Below are positions 1 through 6,948 of a DNA stretch of 49,466 bases, in pieces. The DNA lies in NCBI GenBank assembly GCA_009885845.1, contig VFJW01000019.1, positions 1 through 49,466 of the forward strand. The letters run 5' to 3'. Position numbers and translations under genes: made by a program. The notes beneath the pieces were generated by a model, which saw nothing but the letters and a program-made list of their open reading frames with translations, was not told the origin of the DNA and searched no databases. Each line of letters starts with the position of its first letter. Within the stretch, counting starts at the first letter, position 1. The stretch comes from Geobacter sp. GTDB lineage: Bacteria; Desulfobacterota; Desulfuromonadia; Geobacterales; Pseudopelobacteraceae.

Positions 1-702
1 CATGCAGATCGGGATAAGGCCTTCCAGTTCCAGCACTCGAGACCTGGTTGTTGCCAGCTCCTCAATGCGCTTGTCCATCTCTTTCCGCAGCAGCCAGTTA
101 GCCAGCCAGGCCTGCAGCAGGATGCCGATGAATCCTACGATCAATCCTTGAATGGTGGCGCTCTTCACGTCAGCATCAAATTCCTCATCCGATGTTTTCA
201 TACCCTTTTGCAGGGAGTAAACTACCTTGTCCATACCCGATTCAACCTTGTCTACCTGATCATCTATTTTGGCGTGGAGTTTTTGAATCTCAGGCGTCAT
301 TTTATCAGTCAGCCTAAGGGCCGGGAGCAGCTCCCCTTCAAAAGTACTGACAACCTCCAGAACCGCTGCTCGAATCTCTTCTGCCTGTTTTTTCTCTTCA
401 GGCAATTCAACCCTCTCGATAACTTGATTGAAATATCCGAGAACTTCTACTTTTTTCTCTGCCCAATGCTTTTCTACCTTATCCAGCTTGCGGTCGATCA
501 GGGCATCGGCAATGATGTAGTAGAGAGCAAGGCCGCCCATGGAAGCTTCTTTCACATCAACTGCAAGCTGAGAGCGTTTGGCGCCGATATCCTGCATCTG
601 AGCCAACCTCTCCAGATTAAGATAGTTCATGCATACAATGCTGAAAATGGCCATCAGCATGATAATTATGCTTATTTTGATCCTTGATTTTATAGTAACC
701 AT
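1..702 (-). CDS. Membrane sensor protein, 4-helix-bundle type (C-terminus cut by window edge)
   Basis: This reading frame is open from an ATG at 702 to the first base of the window, giving 234 residues with no stop, so the gene continues outside. Residues 5-25 form a membrane helix (IKISIIIMLMAIFSIVC). Residues 30-180 are a charged, helical periplasmic part resembling a four-helix-bundle sensor domain. A second membrane helix covers about residues 183-205. A coiled segment follows and ends in LEGLIPICM, the start of a motif (LEGLIPIC.YCKKIR) common at the C-terminus of delta-proteobacterial sensor proteins. I infer a signalling role; no output domain is visible. It starts 22 bases after the lpxC stop and is probably cotranscribed with cysE and lpxC. 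The ribosome site is weak (GGAAAA). Confidence 0.75.
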   Translation of the reverse strand, partial: MVTIKSRIKISIIIMLMAIFSIVCMNYLNLERLAQMQDIGAKRSQLAVDVKEASMGGLALYYIIADALIDRKLDKVEKHWAEKKVEVLGYFNQVIERVELPEEKKQAEEIRAAVLEVVSTFEGELLPALRLTDKMTPEIQKLHAKIDDQVDKVESGMDKVVYSLQKGMKTSDEEFDADVKSATIQGLIVGFIGILLQAWLANWLLRKEMDKRIEELATTRSRVLELEGLIPICM

Positions 703-724
703 TTCAGTTTTCCATGGAGGTGGA

Positions 725-1552
725 TCAATAGATGTGGTAATTCAGGGGATCGGAAAAAAGTTCTTTCAGCAGCAGGTTGTTAAGGTAATGGCCCGTCTTG
801 TTTGCATCGACTTTACCAAGTATGCGATAACCGCTTGTGTAAAAATCTCCGATCAGATCGAGAATTTTGTGATTGACCAGCTCTTTTTTATACCGAAGCC
901 CGCGCGGATTCATTACTTCATCGCTCCCGATGACCACCGCATTATCGAGTGACCCACCTCGCGCTAAACCGACCTTGCGAATAGCTTCAATTTCTTCCTG
1001 AAGCACAAACGTACGAGAATTGATTATTGAAAAAGCATTTTCAACGTCAGATACCATTTTTTTCTGTTTGCCAACCGGCGGTCTAAATTCAATTGACATC
1101 GAAATTTCAAGTGTATTGAGCGGCTTGACCTTGACCCAGGAATCGTTATGATGCACCTCTATCGGGCGCAATACTTTCAAATACACTCCTGATTCGGGAA
1201 ATTCGTACACTCCTGCCTTCCACATCCTCTGATAGAATTCCCAGGCTGATCCGTCCAGAATCGGTACTTCAGGGCCGTCAATATAAATCAGGCAATTTGT
1301 GATGCCGGAAAAATAGAGCGCCGCCATCAAGTGCTCAATTGTTGAAACGGAAACCCCGCCACGCCCAATCTGGGTTGAAAGGCGCGTTTCATCGACCATA
1401 TCGTAGCGGGCAGGAATAATCTGTTCTTTATACACAAAAGCGATGCCGAATTCACGGCGGGGAAGAAACTCCAGCGTTACATTCTGCCCGCTGTGCAGGC
1501 CGATACCGGACACTTTAAATATTCTGTTTATTGTTGTCTGTCGTTTAATCAT
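725..1552 (-). CDS. lpxC: UDP-3-O-acyl-N-acetylglucosamine deacetylase LpxC (short form)
   Basis: LpxC is the zinc hydrolase that removes the N-acetyl group in the committed step of lipid A synthesis in the cytoplasm. The family motifs are present: N-terminal SGIGLHSG, catalytic TIEHLMAAL (E73, H74), LDGSA (100-103), RTF (180-182), [10 protein letters not shown] (H228, K229, D232) and KTGHYLNN (H255). These match E. coli E78, H79, H238, K239, D242 and H265. At 275 residues it is about 30 shorter than E. coli LpxC; the C-terminal tail after the last motif is brief. Its start overlaps the cysE stop by four bases (ATGA), so the two are translationally coupled. Pairing with cysE is unusual. It could be a second lpxC copy, which the window cannot decide. 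Confidence 0.88.
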   Translation of the reverse strand: MIKRQTTINRIFKVSGIGLHSGQNVTLEFLPRREFGIAFVYKEQIIPARYDMVDETRLSTQIGRGGVSVSTIEHLMAALYFSGITNCLIYIDGPEVPILDGSAWEFYQRMWKAGVYEFPESGVYLKVLRPIEVHHNDSWVKVKPLNTLEISMSIEFRPPVGKQKKMVSDVENAFSIINSRTFVLQEEIEAIRKVGLARGGSLDNAVVIGSDEVMNPRGLRYKKELVNHKILDLIGDFYTSGYRILGKVDANKTGHYLNNLLLKELFSDPLNYHIY

Positions 1553-2226
1553 TCAACCGGTAACCTTTTTTTCATCTCTGCATGTTCTGTCGCGAGAATA
1601 TCGTATTTTCGTTCCAGCTCACGAATCTGTTCAAACAGGCAGGCAATCGCTTTGGCTTCCGGATCCGGCAGTTGCCCATGTTCCAGATCGGCCCGTCCAA
1701 CATCTTTCTTTTCCTGCTCCATGACCATTCTGCCGGGAATCCCCACAACCGTAGCGTTTTCGGGTACCGCTTTGACCACCACAGAATTTGAGCCGATTTT
1801 AGCCCCCTTCCCTACCGTAAACGGCCCCAGAATTTTGGCTCCTGATCCGATTACGACGTTATCCTGAAGAGTCGGGTGTCTCTTGACCTTGTCCCAGGTA
1901 ACACCACCAAGCGTAACACCGTGGTAAAGGGTTACATTATCTCCGATCTCGGCGGTTTCACCGATAACAACACCCATGCCGTGGTCAATAAAAAACTTTC
2001 GACCGATTTTGGCGCCTGGATGTATTTCAACTCCGGTCAGGAACCGCCCGATATGTGAAATGAACCGCCCCAGAAAGAAAAACTCGTTGCTCCAAAACCA
2101 GTGAGCGATGCGATAGATCCAGAGCGCATGCAATCCAGGGTAGCAAAAAACAATTTCCCATACATTTCGAGCTGCCGGATCACGTTCAAATACTGAGTTG
2201 ATATCTTCTCGAATATTTTTAAACAT
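1549..2226 (-). CDS. cysE: Serine O-acetyltransferase
   Basis: This enzyme acetylates L-serine with acetyl-CoA, the first committed step of cysteine synthesis. The 225-residue protein has the N-terminal helical domain ([23 protein letters not shown]) followed by a left-handed beta-helix of hexapeptide repeats ([37 protein letters not shown]), including the catalytic His of [10 protein letters not shown]. The length suits the shorter bacterial CysE class. The C-terminal tail after GIPGRMVM is long and charged. It is the first gene of a minus-strand operon with lpxC. The ATG at 2226 has AAGGAG upstream, spaced rather far (11 bases). Confidence 0.92.
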   Translation of the reverse strand: MFKNIREDINSVFERDPAARNVWEIVFCYPGLHALWIYRIAHWFWSNEFFFLGRFISHIGRFLTGVEIHPGAKIGRKFFIDHGMGVVIGETAEIGDNVTLYHGVTLGGVTWDKVKRHPTLQDNVVIGSGAKILGPFTVGKGAKIGSNSVVVKAVPENATVVGIPGRMVMEQEKKDVGRADLEHGQLPDPEAKAIACLFEQIRELERKYDILATEHAEMKKRLPVE

Positions 2227-2399
2227 ATAGTATTCAGCTCCTTCAATCTAACCTATTACATTTTCAGAGGTAACACACTGCCCGTAAACCTGTCAAATTC
2301 ATTTCGTGACGGCAGAACAACTTCCTGCTCGACAAAAATGCAGTTTATTCATATAACAGGCACATACAGACTACTTATCCCCTTGTACCGGAGCTTTCG

Positions 2400-3245
2400 T
2401 TGAATACTCTTACCCTGTCCGCCCCGGCAAAAATAAACTACCTGCTTGATGTCACAGGAAAGCGCCCCGATGGGTATCATACCTTGCGTATGATTATGCA
2501 GCGCGTCAACTTATGTGACGAAATCACTATTTCCCTGACAGACAATCCCGGCATTACCGTTTCCTGCAGTTCAAAAGGAGTCCCGAACGGGTCCGACAAT
2601 ATTGCCTGGAAAGCCGCCCGGACACTTCTTGATCATGCAAGATCTGAAATCGGTGTGAATATTGAAATCAGTAAAAACATTCCTGTTGCCGCCGGCCTGG
2701 GAGGCGGCAGCAGCGACGCAGCAACCGTACTGATGGGACTGAATGAGCTGTTACAACTCAGCCTGACTGATCAGACGCTCATGGAAATCGGTTGTACTCT
2801 TGGCGCTGATGTCCCGTTTTTTATATTCAAACATACGGCTCTTGCCGAGGGAATCGGCGAAAAGCTGACCCGCCTGCCCGATATGCCGAAGTGCTGGATT
2901 CTACTTGTCAATCCCGGCGTACATGTTTCAACGGCCTGGGTTTATCGATCTTTGCAGTTGACAAACAGGGGTGATCTGAATAGGATGCCTCAGCTTTTTG
3001 AGTCAATAGAACAGATTGTTTCCGTATTATCCAATGATCTCGAATCTGTCACTATTCCGGCATTCCCAGTAATTGCTGACATCAAATCCCGTCTTAAAAA
3101 TCTTGGCGCTATCGGGACCCTGATGTCAGGTAGCGGTCCGACTGTATTTGGTATGTTCAAGAGTTTTGAGGCTGCAGAGATTGCACGTCAGGATGTCTCA
3201 AAAGACACAGACTGGTTTACAGTAACGGTGGAAACTCTCATATAA
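2400..3245 (+). CDS. ispE: 4-diphosphocytidyl-2-C-methyl-D-erythritol kinase
   Basis: IspE is the GHMP-family kinase that phosphorylates the 2-hydroxyl of CDP-methylerythritol in the non-mevalonate isoprenoid pathway. The sequence shows APAKINYLLDVTGKRPDGYHTL at the N-terminus, the glycine-rich ATP loop VAAGLGGGSSDAA at about residues 93-105, and the third GHMP motif TLMSGSGPTVFG near the C-terminus. The length, 281 residues, is normal. The start is a TTG at 2400 with GGAG six bases upstream; no in-frame ATG lies nearer. ispE leads into tRNA-Gln, an arrangement that in Geobacter relatives is usually followed closely by prs. Here the RiPP-like cluster intervenes. Confidence 0.93.
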   Translation: MNTLTLSAPAKINYLLDVTGKRPDGYHTLRMIMQRVNLCDEITISLTDNPGITVSCSSKGVPNGSDNIAWKAARTLLDHARSEIGVNIEISKNIPVAAGLGGGSSDAATVLMGLNELLQLSLTDQTLMEIGCTLGADVPFFIFKHTALAEGIGEKLTRLPDMPKCWILLVNPGVHVSTAWVYRSLQLTNRGDLNRMPQLFESIEQIVSVLSNDLESVTIPAFPVIADIKSRLKNLGAIGTLMSGSGPTVFGMFKSFEAAEIARQDVSKDTDWFTVTVETLI

Positions 3246-3267
3246 TATTCAATTTATTATTCTTTAT

Positions 3268-3342
3268 TGGGGCGTCGCCAAGCGGTAAGGCACCGGATTT
3301 TGATTCCGGCATTCCCAGGTTCGATCCCTGGCGCCCCAGCCA
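3268..3342 (+). tRNA. tRNA-Gln (anticodon TTG)
   Basis: The 75 bases fold as a full cloverleaf: acceptor TGGGGCG with CGCCCCA, D-loop GCCAAGCGGTAAGGC, anticodon stem CCGGA/TCCGG with loop TTTTGAT giving anticodon TTG, T-arm CCAGGTTCGATCCCTGG, and encoded CCA at 3340-3342. It matches the bacterial glutamine tRNA very closely. It lies 22 bases after ispE. Its 3' end marks the left border of the RiPP-like cluster; I found no second copy of the tRNA end near 11.7 kb. Confidence 0.97.
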
Positions 3343-3376
3343 TTCAAAAAAAGTTAATCACCATGTTTTATTTGCT

Positions 3377-3451
3377 TTGACTTATCTTCCCAAATAAGTT
3401 ATTTGACTGGTCATAAATTACTTTTCTTTATTTCAAACGAATTAAGTAGAA
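3377..3451 (+). promoter_or_regulatory. Putative promoter region of the RiPP-like cluster
   Basis: The AT-rich 168-base gap between tRNA-Gln and the first cluster gene holds two TTGACT boxes, at 3377-3382 and 3403-3408. Candidate -10 boxes 17 bases downstream (TATTTG, CTTTAT) match poorly. TAGAAT at 3446-3451 is a better -10 but lacks a good -35. This is the only obvious place for a promoter ahead of the cluster. The exact start is not resolved. Confidence 0.3.
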
Positions 3452-3510
3452 TAAGTATGTAACGGTTAGAAGCTCTTTTACTATCTGGAAACTCATTTTC
3501 TACGGATCCA

Positions 3511-4002
3511 ATGGCGAATTTGTCCGGCTTAAATACCTTTCATAAAATATGTTATATTTTTCATGCATTAGTTGCGATTGCGAAAGTTCAAATCGCCAGA
3601 AAGACAATTGATCAGGCTTTTCTTCGTCTTCCAACGACAAGCAATCATGCAACACAAGCATCCCGATTGGATGAAGAACAGGAACTGATCGATCTTGCTG
3701 ACCGGTGCACGAAACTCTTACTACGAAGAACAAGTCAACCATGTCTGTTCCAGTCATATGTCAGGGCGGTGGTATTGCGGCATGGCGGTTTCCCTGTTAT
3801 TATAAACATCGGAATGAGGAACATGGGGAGTTCTTCAGTATACGGCCACTGTTGGATTACTCTTAACGGTGTTCCTTGCCATGAAATAGAAAATGTAGAA
3901 ATTTCCTATCCGTTTTTATTGGGAACATCTGCAGTTGGAATCAGTTATTGGGCAGGATCTGTGGATACTAAAGAAATGATTCGCGCAAAAAGGGAGGAAT
4001 GA
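3511..4002 (+). CDS. Lasso-type leader peptidase (B2, transglutaminase-like fold)
   Basis: The 163-residue protein looks like a stand-alone lasso-peptide B2 protein (Transglut_core3 family). B2 proteins are cysteine proteases that remove the leader from the precursor, guided by the B1 partner. An N-terminal helical part (residues 10-75) precedes PCLFQS with the likely nucleophile Cys78, then the conserved GHCW with His113, in the usual spacing for the family. The acidic third residue is not certain; Glu125 is a candidate. The length is typical. The ATG at 3511 has only a weak ribosome site. It is followed four bases later by the B1 gene. Family membership is read from motifs; activity on the poly-Tyr precursor is inferred. 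Confidence 0.8.
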   Translation: MANLSGLNTFHKICYIFHALVAIAKVQIARKTIDQAFLRLPTTSNHATQASRLDEEQELIDLADRCTKLLLRRTSQPCLFQSYVRAVVLRHGGFPVIINIGMRNMGSSSVYGHCWITLNGVPCHEIENVEISYPFLLGTSAVGISYWAGSVDTKEMIRAKREE

Positions 4003-4006
4003 AGTA

Positions 4007-4345
4007 ATGACGATGGAGCGGGATAACAGGAAGCGTGAACCGAAACAGATTGTTACACTAAATGATCTTCCTGAAAAATTGGAAATTTCAGACGATATAT
4101 CCTGGCGTGACGTCAATGATGAGACCATTATATTGCATCTTAAGTCAGGGGAATACTTTACCCTTAATGATACAGCAAAATATTTGTGGAAAGGAATCTG
4201 TGAAGACAAGCAGCCTCGTGAGCTGGTTCTCTTGATGGCTCAGGATTATAACCTTAAACCTGAAGAAGTAGAATCTGATGTATTAGACTTTTTTGTGGGT
4301 CTAATGCAAAAAGATGTCTTTGTGTGGGGGGAGTTAAATCTATAG
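4007..4345 (+). CDS. PqqD-like leader-recognition protein (B1 / RRE)
   Basis: This 112-residue protein has the PqqD fold signature: SDDISWRDVNDETIILHLKSGEYFTLNDTAKYLWKGI, then PRELVLLMAQDYNLKPEEVESDVLDFFVGLMQKDVFVW. Such RiPP recognition elements bind the leader of the precursor and present it to the modifying enzymes; in lasso systems B1 delivers it to the B2 protease and the cyclase. About 25 charged residues precede the domain. A strong ribosome site AGGGAGGA (3991-3998) lies eight bases before the ATG at 4007. A second ATG two codons on (4013) is possible. The precursor gene starts 17 bases after the stop. Confidence 0.88.
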   Translation: MTMERDNRKREPKQIVTLNDLPEKLEISDDISWRDVNDETIILHLKSGEYFTLNDTAKYLWKGICEDKQPRELVLLMAQDYNLKPEEVESDVLDFFVGLMQKDVFVWGELNL

Positions 4346-4361
4346 AAAGGAGGGTACTTGC

Positions 4362-4463
4362 ATGAAACCTTATGAGAAGCCCAGTTTCGTTTGCCACAAG
4401 CCGTTAGAATCCGTCAGCGCAGCGTATTACTACTACTACTACTACTACTATTATTACTACTAA
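4362..4463 (+). CDS. RiPP precursor: lasso-like leader with a poly-tyrosine core
   Basis: This 33-codon ORF directly follows the B1 gene, with a strong ribosome site (AAAGGAGGG, 4346-4354) seven bases before its ATG. Residues 4-19 read YEKPSFVCHKPLESVS. They align without gaps to the lasso leader pattern YxxPxLxxxGxxxxxT: Y4, P7, F9 for Leu, K13 for Gly, S19 for Thr. By that rule the leader ends at Ala20, and the core is Ala21 followed by twelve consecutive tyrosines (22-33). No Asp or Glu exists in the core, so no lasso isopeptide ring can form. The Tyr codons are TAT, seven TAC, two TAT, two TAC (4425-4460), a trinucleotide repeat open to slippage in whole codons. I infer it is the substrate of the surrounding enzymes. 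Confidence 0.85.
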   Translation: MKPYEKPSFVCHKPLESVSAAYYYYYYYYYYYY

Positions 4464-4500
4464 GCCGCACCTCGCAACACACTGATTTGCAATTTCTTTT

Positions 4501-4528
4501 CCACGGGATCGGGTAACCGATCCCGTGG
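4501..4528 (+). terminator. Perfect 12-bp hairpin after the precursor gene
   Basis: Bases 4501-4512 (CCACGGGATCGG) and 4517-4528 are exact inverted repeats around a GTAA loop, 37 bases after the precursor stop. A weak T-rich stretch (TATATTTCT) follows and a T7 run comes at about 4544-4550. It probably acts as a partial terminator or as a 3' stabiliser, giving more precursor mRNA than mRNA for the enzymes downstream. No independent promoter is obvious before the next gene. Confidence 0.75.
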
Positions 4529-4587
4529 TATATTTCTGCCCCGTTTTTTTCACTCTCAAACCACAATCAATCGAGCTTCTTTTATGA

Positions 4588-5676
4588 ATGGAGTCCCTTT
4601 GTTTTATGCAAACTAACACTCAAAGTGCACCAAAACTATACCGATTCCCTGATTTTGTCTTGAAGGTGAGTGGGAACCCTTCTCCGGTTAAGGAGTCCAT
4701 TGATAATATCTTCAGACTGTTTCCCATACCCTCCGATGTCAATTGCCGACAGATTGAGATGCGGGTGTGGGATTTACTGGACGAGGAAGCAACGATTCTT
4801 CCGGAATTCCTTTCGCAGTATCTCTCCACTCCGGAAACAATCGCCGAACCCACAATGGTTCAAGGTGAAAATGTTTCGATCGGATTTGTCCATGCCCATA
4901 ATGGCGTATTTACCGCCTGTTACTATATGCCTGAAGAATCACAGATCTATTTTGTTGCAACGATGGATAATTCCAGCAATTTCAGCGCAAATCAAGGTAC
5001 CAAGCAGCGTGCGAAGATAACCTTGTGTGTAACCTCCGTGCTTGTGCCGTTAATGCGGGAGCTCGTCCTTGAAAATCAGCGGATCCTGTTTCACTCTGCT
5101 GCCATTGCCTGCCCTGATGGCACCGGAATGCTCCTTTTTGCTGACTCGGGAGGAGGCAAGACCACAACTTCCCTGTGTCTTTTGCGACTTGGAGCCAAGC
5201 TACTTGGAGATGATCTTGTCATGGCGGGAGAAGAGAACGGCTCACTGTTTCTCCACGGATTCGCTGAACCGCTTAACCTGACGGAACAGACCATATCTTT
5301 TTTTGATGAACTTGCGTATCTTAAATCTCCGGAAACCCCTGTTGGCACTAAAGTCGTCTTTTCTCCCCAGGATGTCTACGGACCTTCCTGTTTTCAGGAA
5401 AAAGTCCCTCTGCATGTTGCTTATATCGTCCATAAAAGCCAGGGGACTCCTCACGTAGAACTGCTTTCCACGCAGGAGTCGCTGGGCTTTCTTCTCCGTG
5501 CTCATACATTTGCGAGATGTCAGAGTATTTCAAGAATTGCCCTGAACAGAATATATCAAATTCTTGATTCGGTACGTTTGTACCGCCTGCATACCGGCAG
5601 TGATCCGGTTGCTCTCGGAAAATGGCTTCTTGACTCGGCACATGACCATGCGCAAGGAACGTTTATCGGCCGATAG
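4588..5676 (+). CDS. HPr kinase-like protein of the RiPP cluster
   Basis: The 362-residue protein has a C-terminal HPr-kinase-like nucleotide-binding domain: FHSAA at 168-172, P-loop FADSGGGKTTTS at 184-195, and LGAKLLGDDLV at 201-211, the usual P-loop/DD pair. Related proteins in paeninodin-type lasso clusters phosphorylate the C-terminal residue of the precursor; that activity is known for the family, not shown here. The N-terminal 160 residues are not assigned. In this cluster the only hydroxyl acceptors in the core are tyrosines. The start may be ATG 4588 or ATG 4606; GGAG at 4590-4593 slightly favours the latter. It follows the hairpin at 4501-4528. Confidence 0.75.
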   Translation: MESLCFMQTNTQSAPKLYRFPDFVLKVSGNPSPVKESIDNIFRLFPIPSDVNCRQIEMRVWDLLDEEATILPEFLSQYLSTPETIAEPTMVQGENVSIGFVHAHNGVFTACYYMPEESQIYFVATMDNSSNFSANQGTKQRAKITLCVTSVLVPLMRELVLENQRILFHSAAIACPDGTGMLLFADSGGGKTTTSLCLLRLGAKLLGDDLVMAGEENGSLFLHGFAEPLNLTEQTISFFDELAYLKSPETPVGTKVVFSPQDVYGPSCFQEKVPLHVAYIVHKSQGTPHVELLSTQESLGFLLRAHTFARCQSISRIALNRIYQILDSVRLYRLHTGSDPVALGKWLLDSAHDHAQGTFIGR

Positions 5677-5757
5677 CTTTCCTCTTTTGCCGGTACAAGT
5701 AGAAGTATTGTGAACAAAAGTTAAGAGTTTTATCTCATTTTATTACTCCGAGAATGT

Positions 5758-6852
5758 ATGCCCGTTTCCAGTATACATAATTATGACGGCGGCATATCCA
5801 CTGAGGGCCACTATCTCAGAAACCTGCTGGGTTCTTTTGTTCGCGAAGAGTCCTTTTCTGCTCTTCCTGAAGAAGGTCAATGGGACACAGTTGCCAGGCT
5901 CGCTCAAATGCAGACGATTGTTGCCATCTGCCGGCGAATGATTTCTTCTGATGCAATACCTGATGATATTCGACTCAACTGGGATCGTATCTGTGCAGGG
6001 AATTTTCTGGATACCTCCATGGCTCTTAACGGCACCAGACGCATTCTGACAGCCCTAGACAAGGGGGGAATTCAGGCGGCCGTACTCCGGGGAATCAGAA
6101 TGGCGCATGACATTTATCCTGATCCGGTTCTGCGGCCAATGGGGGATGTGGATATTCTTATTCCTCCCGATTCTCCTTCTACAGTAAGGAATCTCCTCGC
6201 TCAGGCGGGAATGCAGCCGGAGAAAATCCTCCGAAGCCAGCTTGTCTATCGTATCCACGGGAAAGAGTATGAAATTCATTGGAGCTATGTGACGCCACGT
6301 CGTTATCGTGGCGCTGCCAGCTTTCACTCATGGCTGAATGATACAATATCTGTAGCCACCCCCCAGGGGACCGTACGCGGTCTGAGCCTGGAGAACGAAT
6401 TACTGGGTCTGATCATCCACTCTTTTGTTCATCATGATTTGAATCGTGTTTCTCAAGCGGTTGACATCGCACTGGTTATGAAGAGAGAAAACCTCGACTG
6501 GGAGTATATTACCCAGTGGGCTGCAGATGCAGGACTGTCACGAATGATTGCGTTTGTTCTGGCCTATGTTGAATGGCTGTTCAGTATGCAGCCGGGCAAC
6601 TGGAGTTCCTGGAGCAACAGATTACTGCCCGCCGGCCACGAAGCTGTTTTTACTTCATATGCTTCACAGTCACTGGGCCAGGATGCCAGGGTACATTACC
6701 TCAGGCGCAAAGGCCATCTGCTTGACGTTGCCGAAACCTACCCCCGTAAGGCGAAACAGTTGCTGAGGTTTTTGACTCCGAAGGATCTGATGATTTTTGT
6801 TACTGTTTCTCTTTTTAATAACACAGGAAAACAAAATCCGGATAAATTGTAA
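5758..6852 (+). CDS. Nucleotidyltransferase-like protein (NTP_transf_5 type)
   Basis: The 364-residue protein carries the signature of the nucleotidyltransferase family often found in lasso clusters: AVLRGIRMAHDIYPDPVLRPMGDVDILI at about residues 108-135, with the metal-binding D130 and D132. HGKEYEIHW and the later helical region FVHHDLNRVSQAVDIALVM also fit. Its substrate is unknown. Polymerase-beta-fold enzymes such as GlnE and GlnD nucleotidylate tyrosine hydroxyls, which is suggestive next to a poly-Tyr precursor but unproven. The ATG at 5758 has only a weak GAG upstream. The 81-base gap before it contains no ORF. Confidence 0.75.
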   Translation: MPVSSIHNYDGGISTEGHYLRNLLGSFVREESFSALPEEGQWDTVARLAQMQTIVAICRRMISSDAIPDDIRLNWDRICAGNFLDTSMALNGTRRILTALDKGGIQAAVLRGIRMAHDIYPDPVLRPMGDVDILIPPDSPSTVRNLLAQAGMQPEKILRSQLVYRIHGKEYEIHWSYVTPRRYRGAASFHSWLNDTISVATPQGTVRGLSLENELLGLIIHSFVHHDLNRVSQAVDIALVMKRENLDWEYITQWAADAGLSRMIAFVLAYVEWLFSMQPGNWSSWSNRLLPAGHEAVFTSYASQSLGQDARVHYLRRKGHLLDVAETYPRKAKQLLRFLTPKDLMIFVTVSLFNNTGKQNPDKL

Positions 6853-6948
6853 AAACTATCAATTGTTAGAACAGACGTCATGTCTGGATTTTGAAACGCT
6901 GGTGATGTCCGGTCCGTAATGCTGTATTTTTTTTATCGGGGTTAAATC

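Noticed and set aside
4404-4619. Minus-strand 71-codon frame with a run of valines and isoleucines
   Set aside because: It is the antisense of the TAC repeat and has no ribosome site or domain; the plus-strand precursor explains the sequence.
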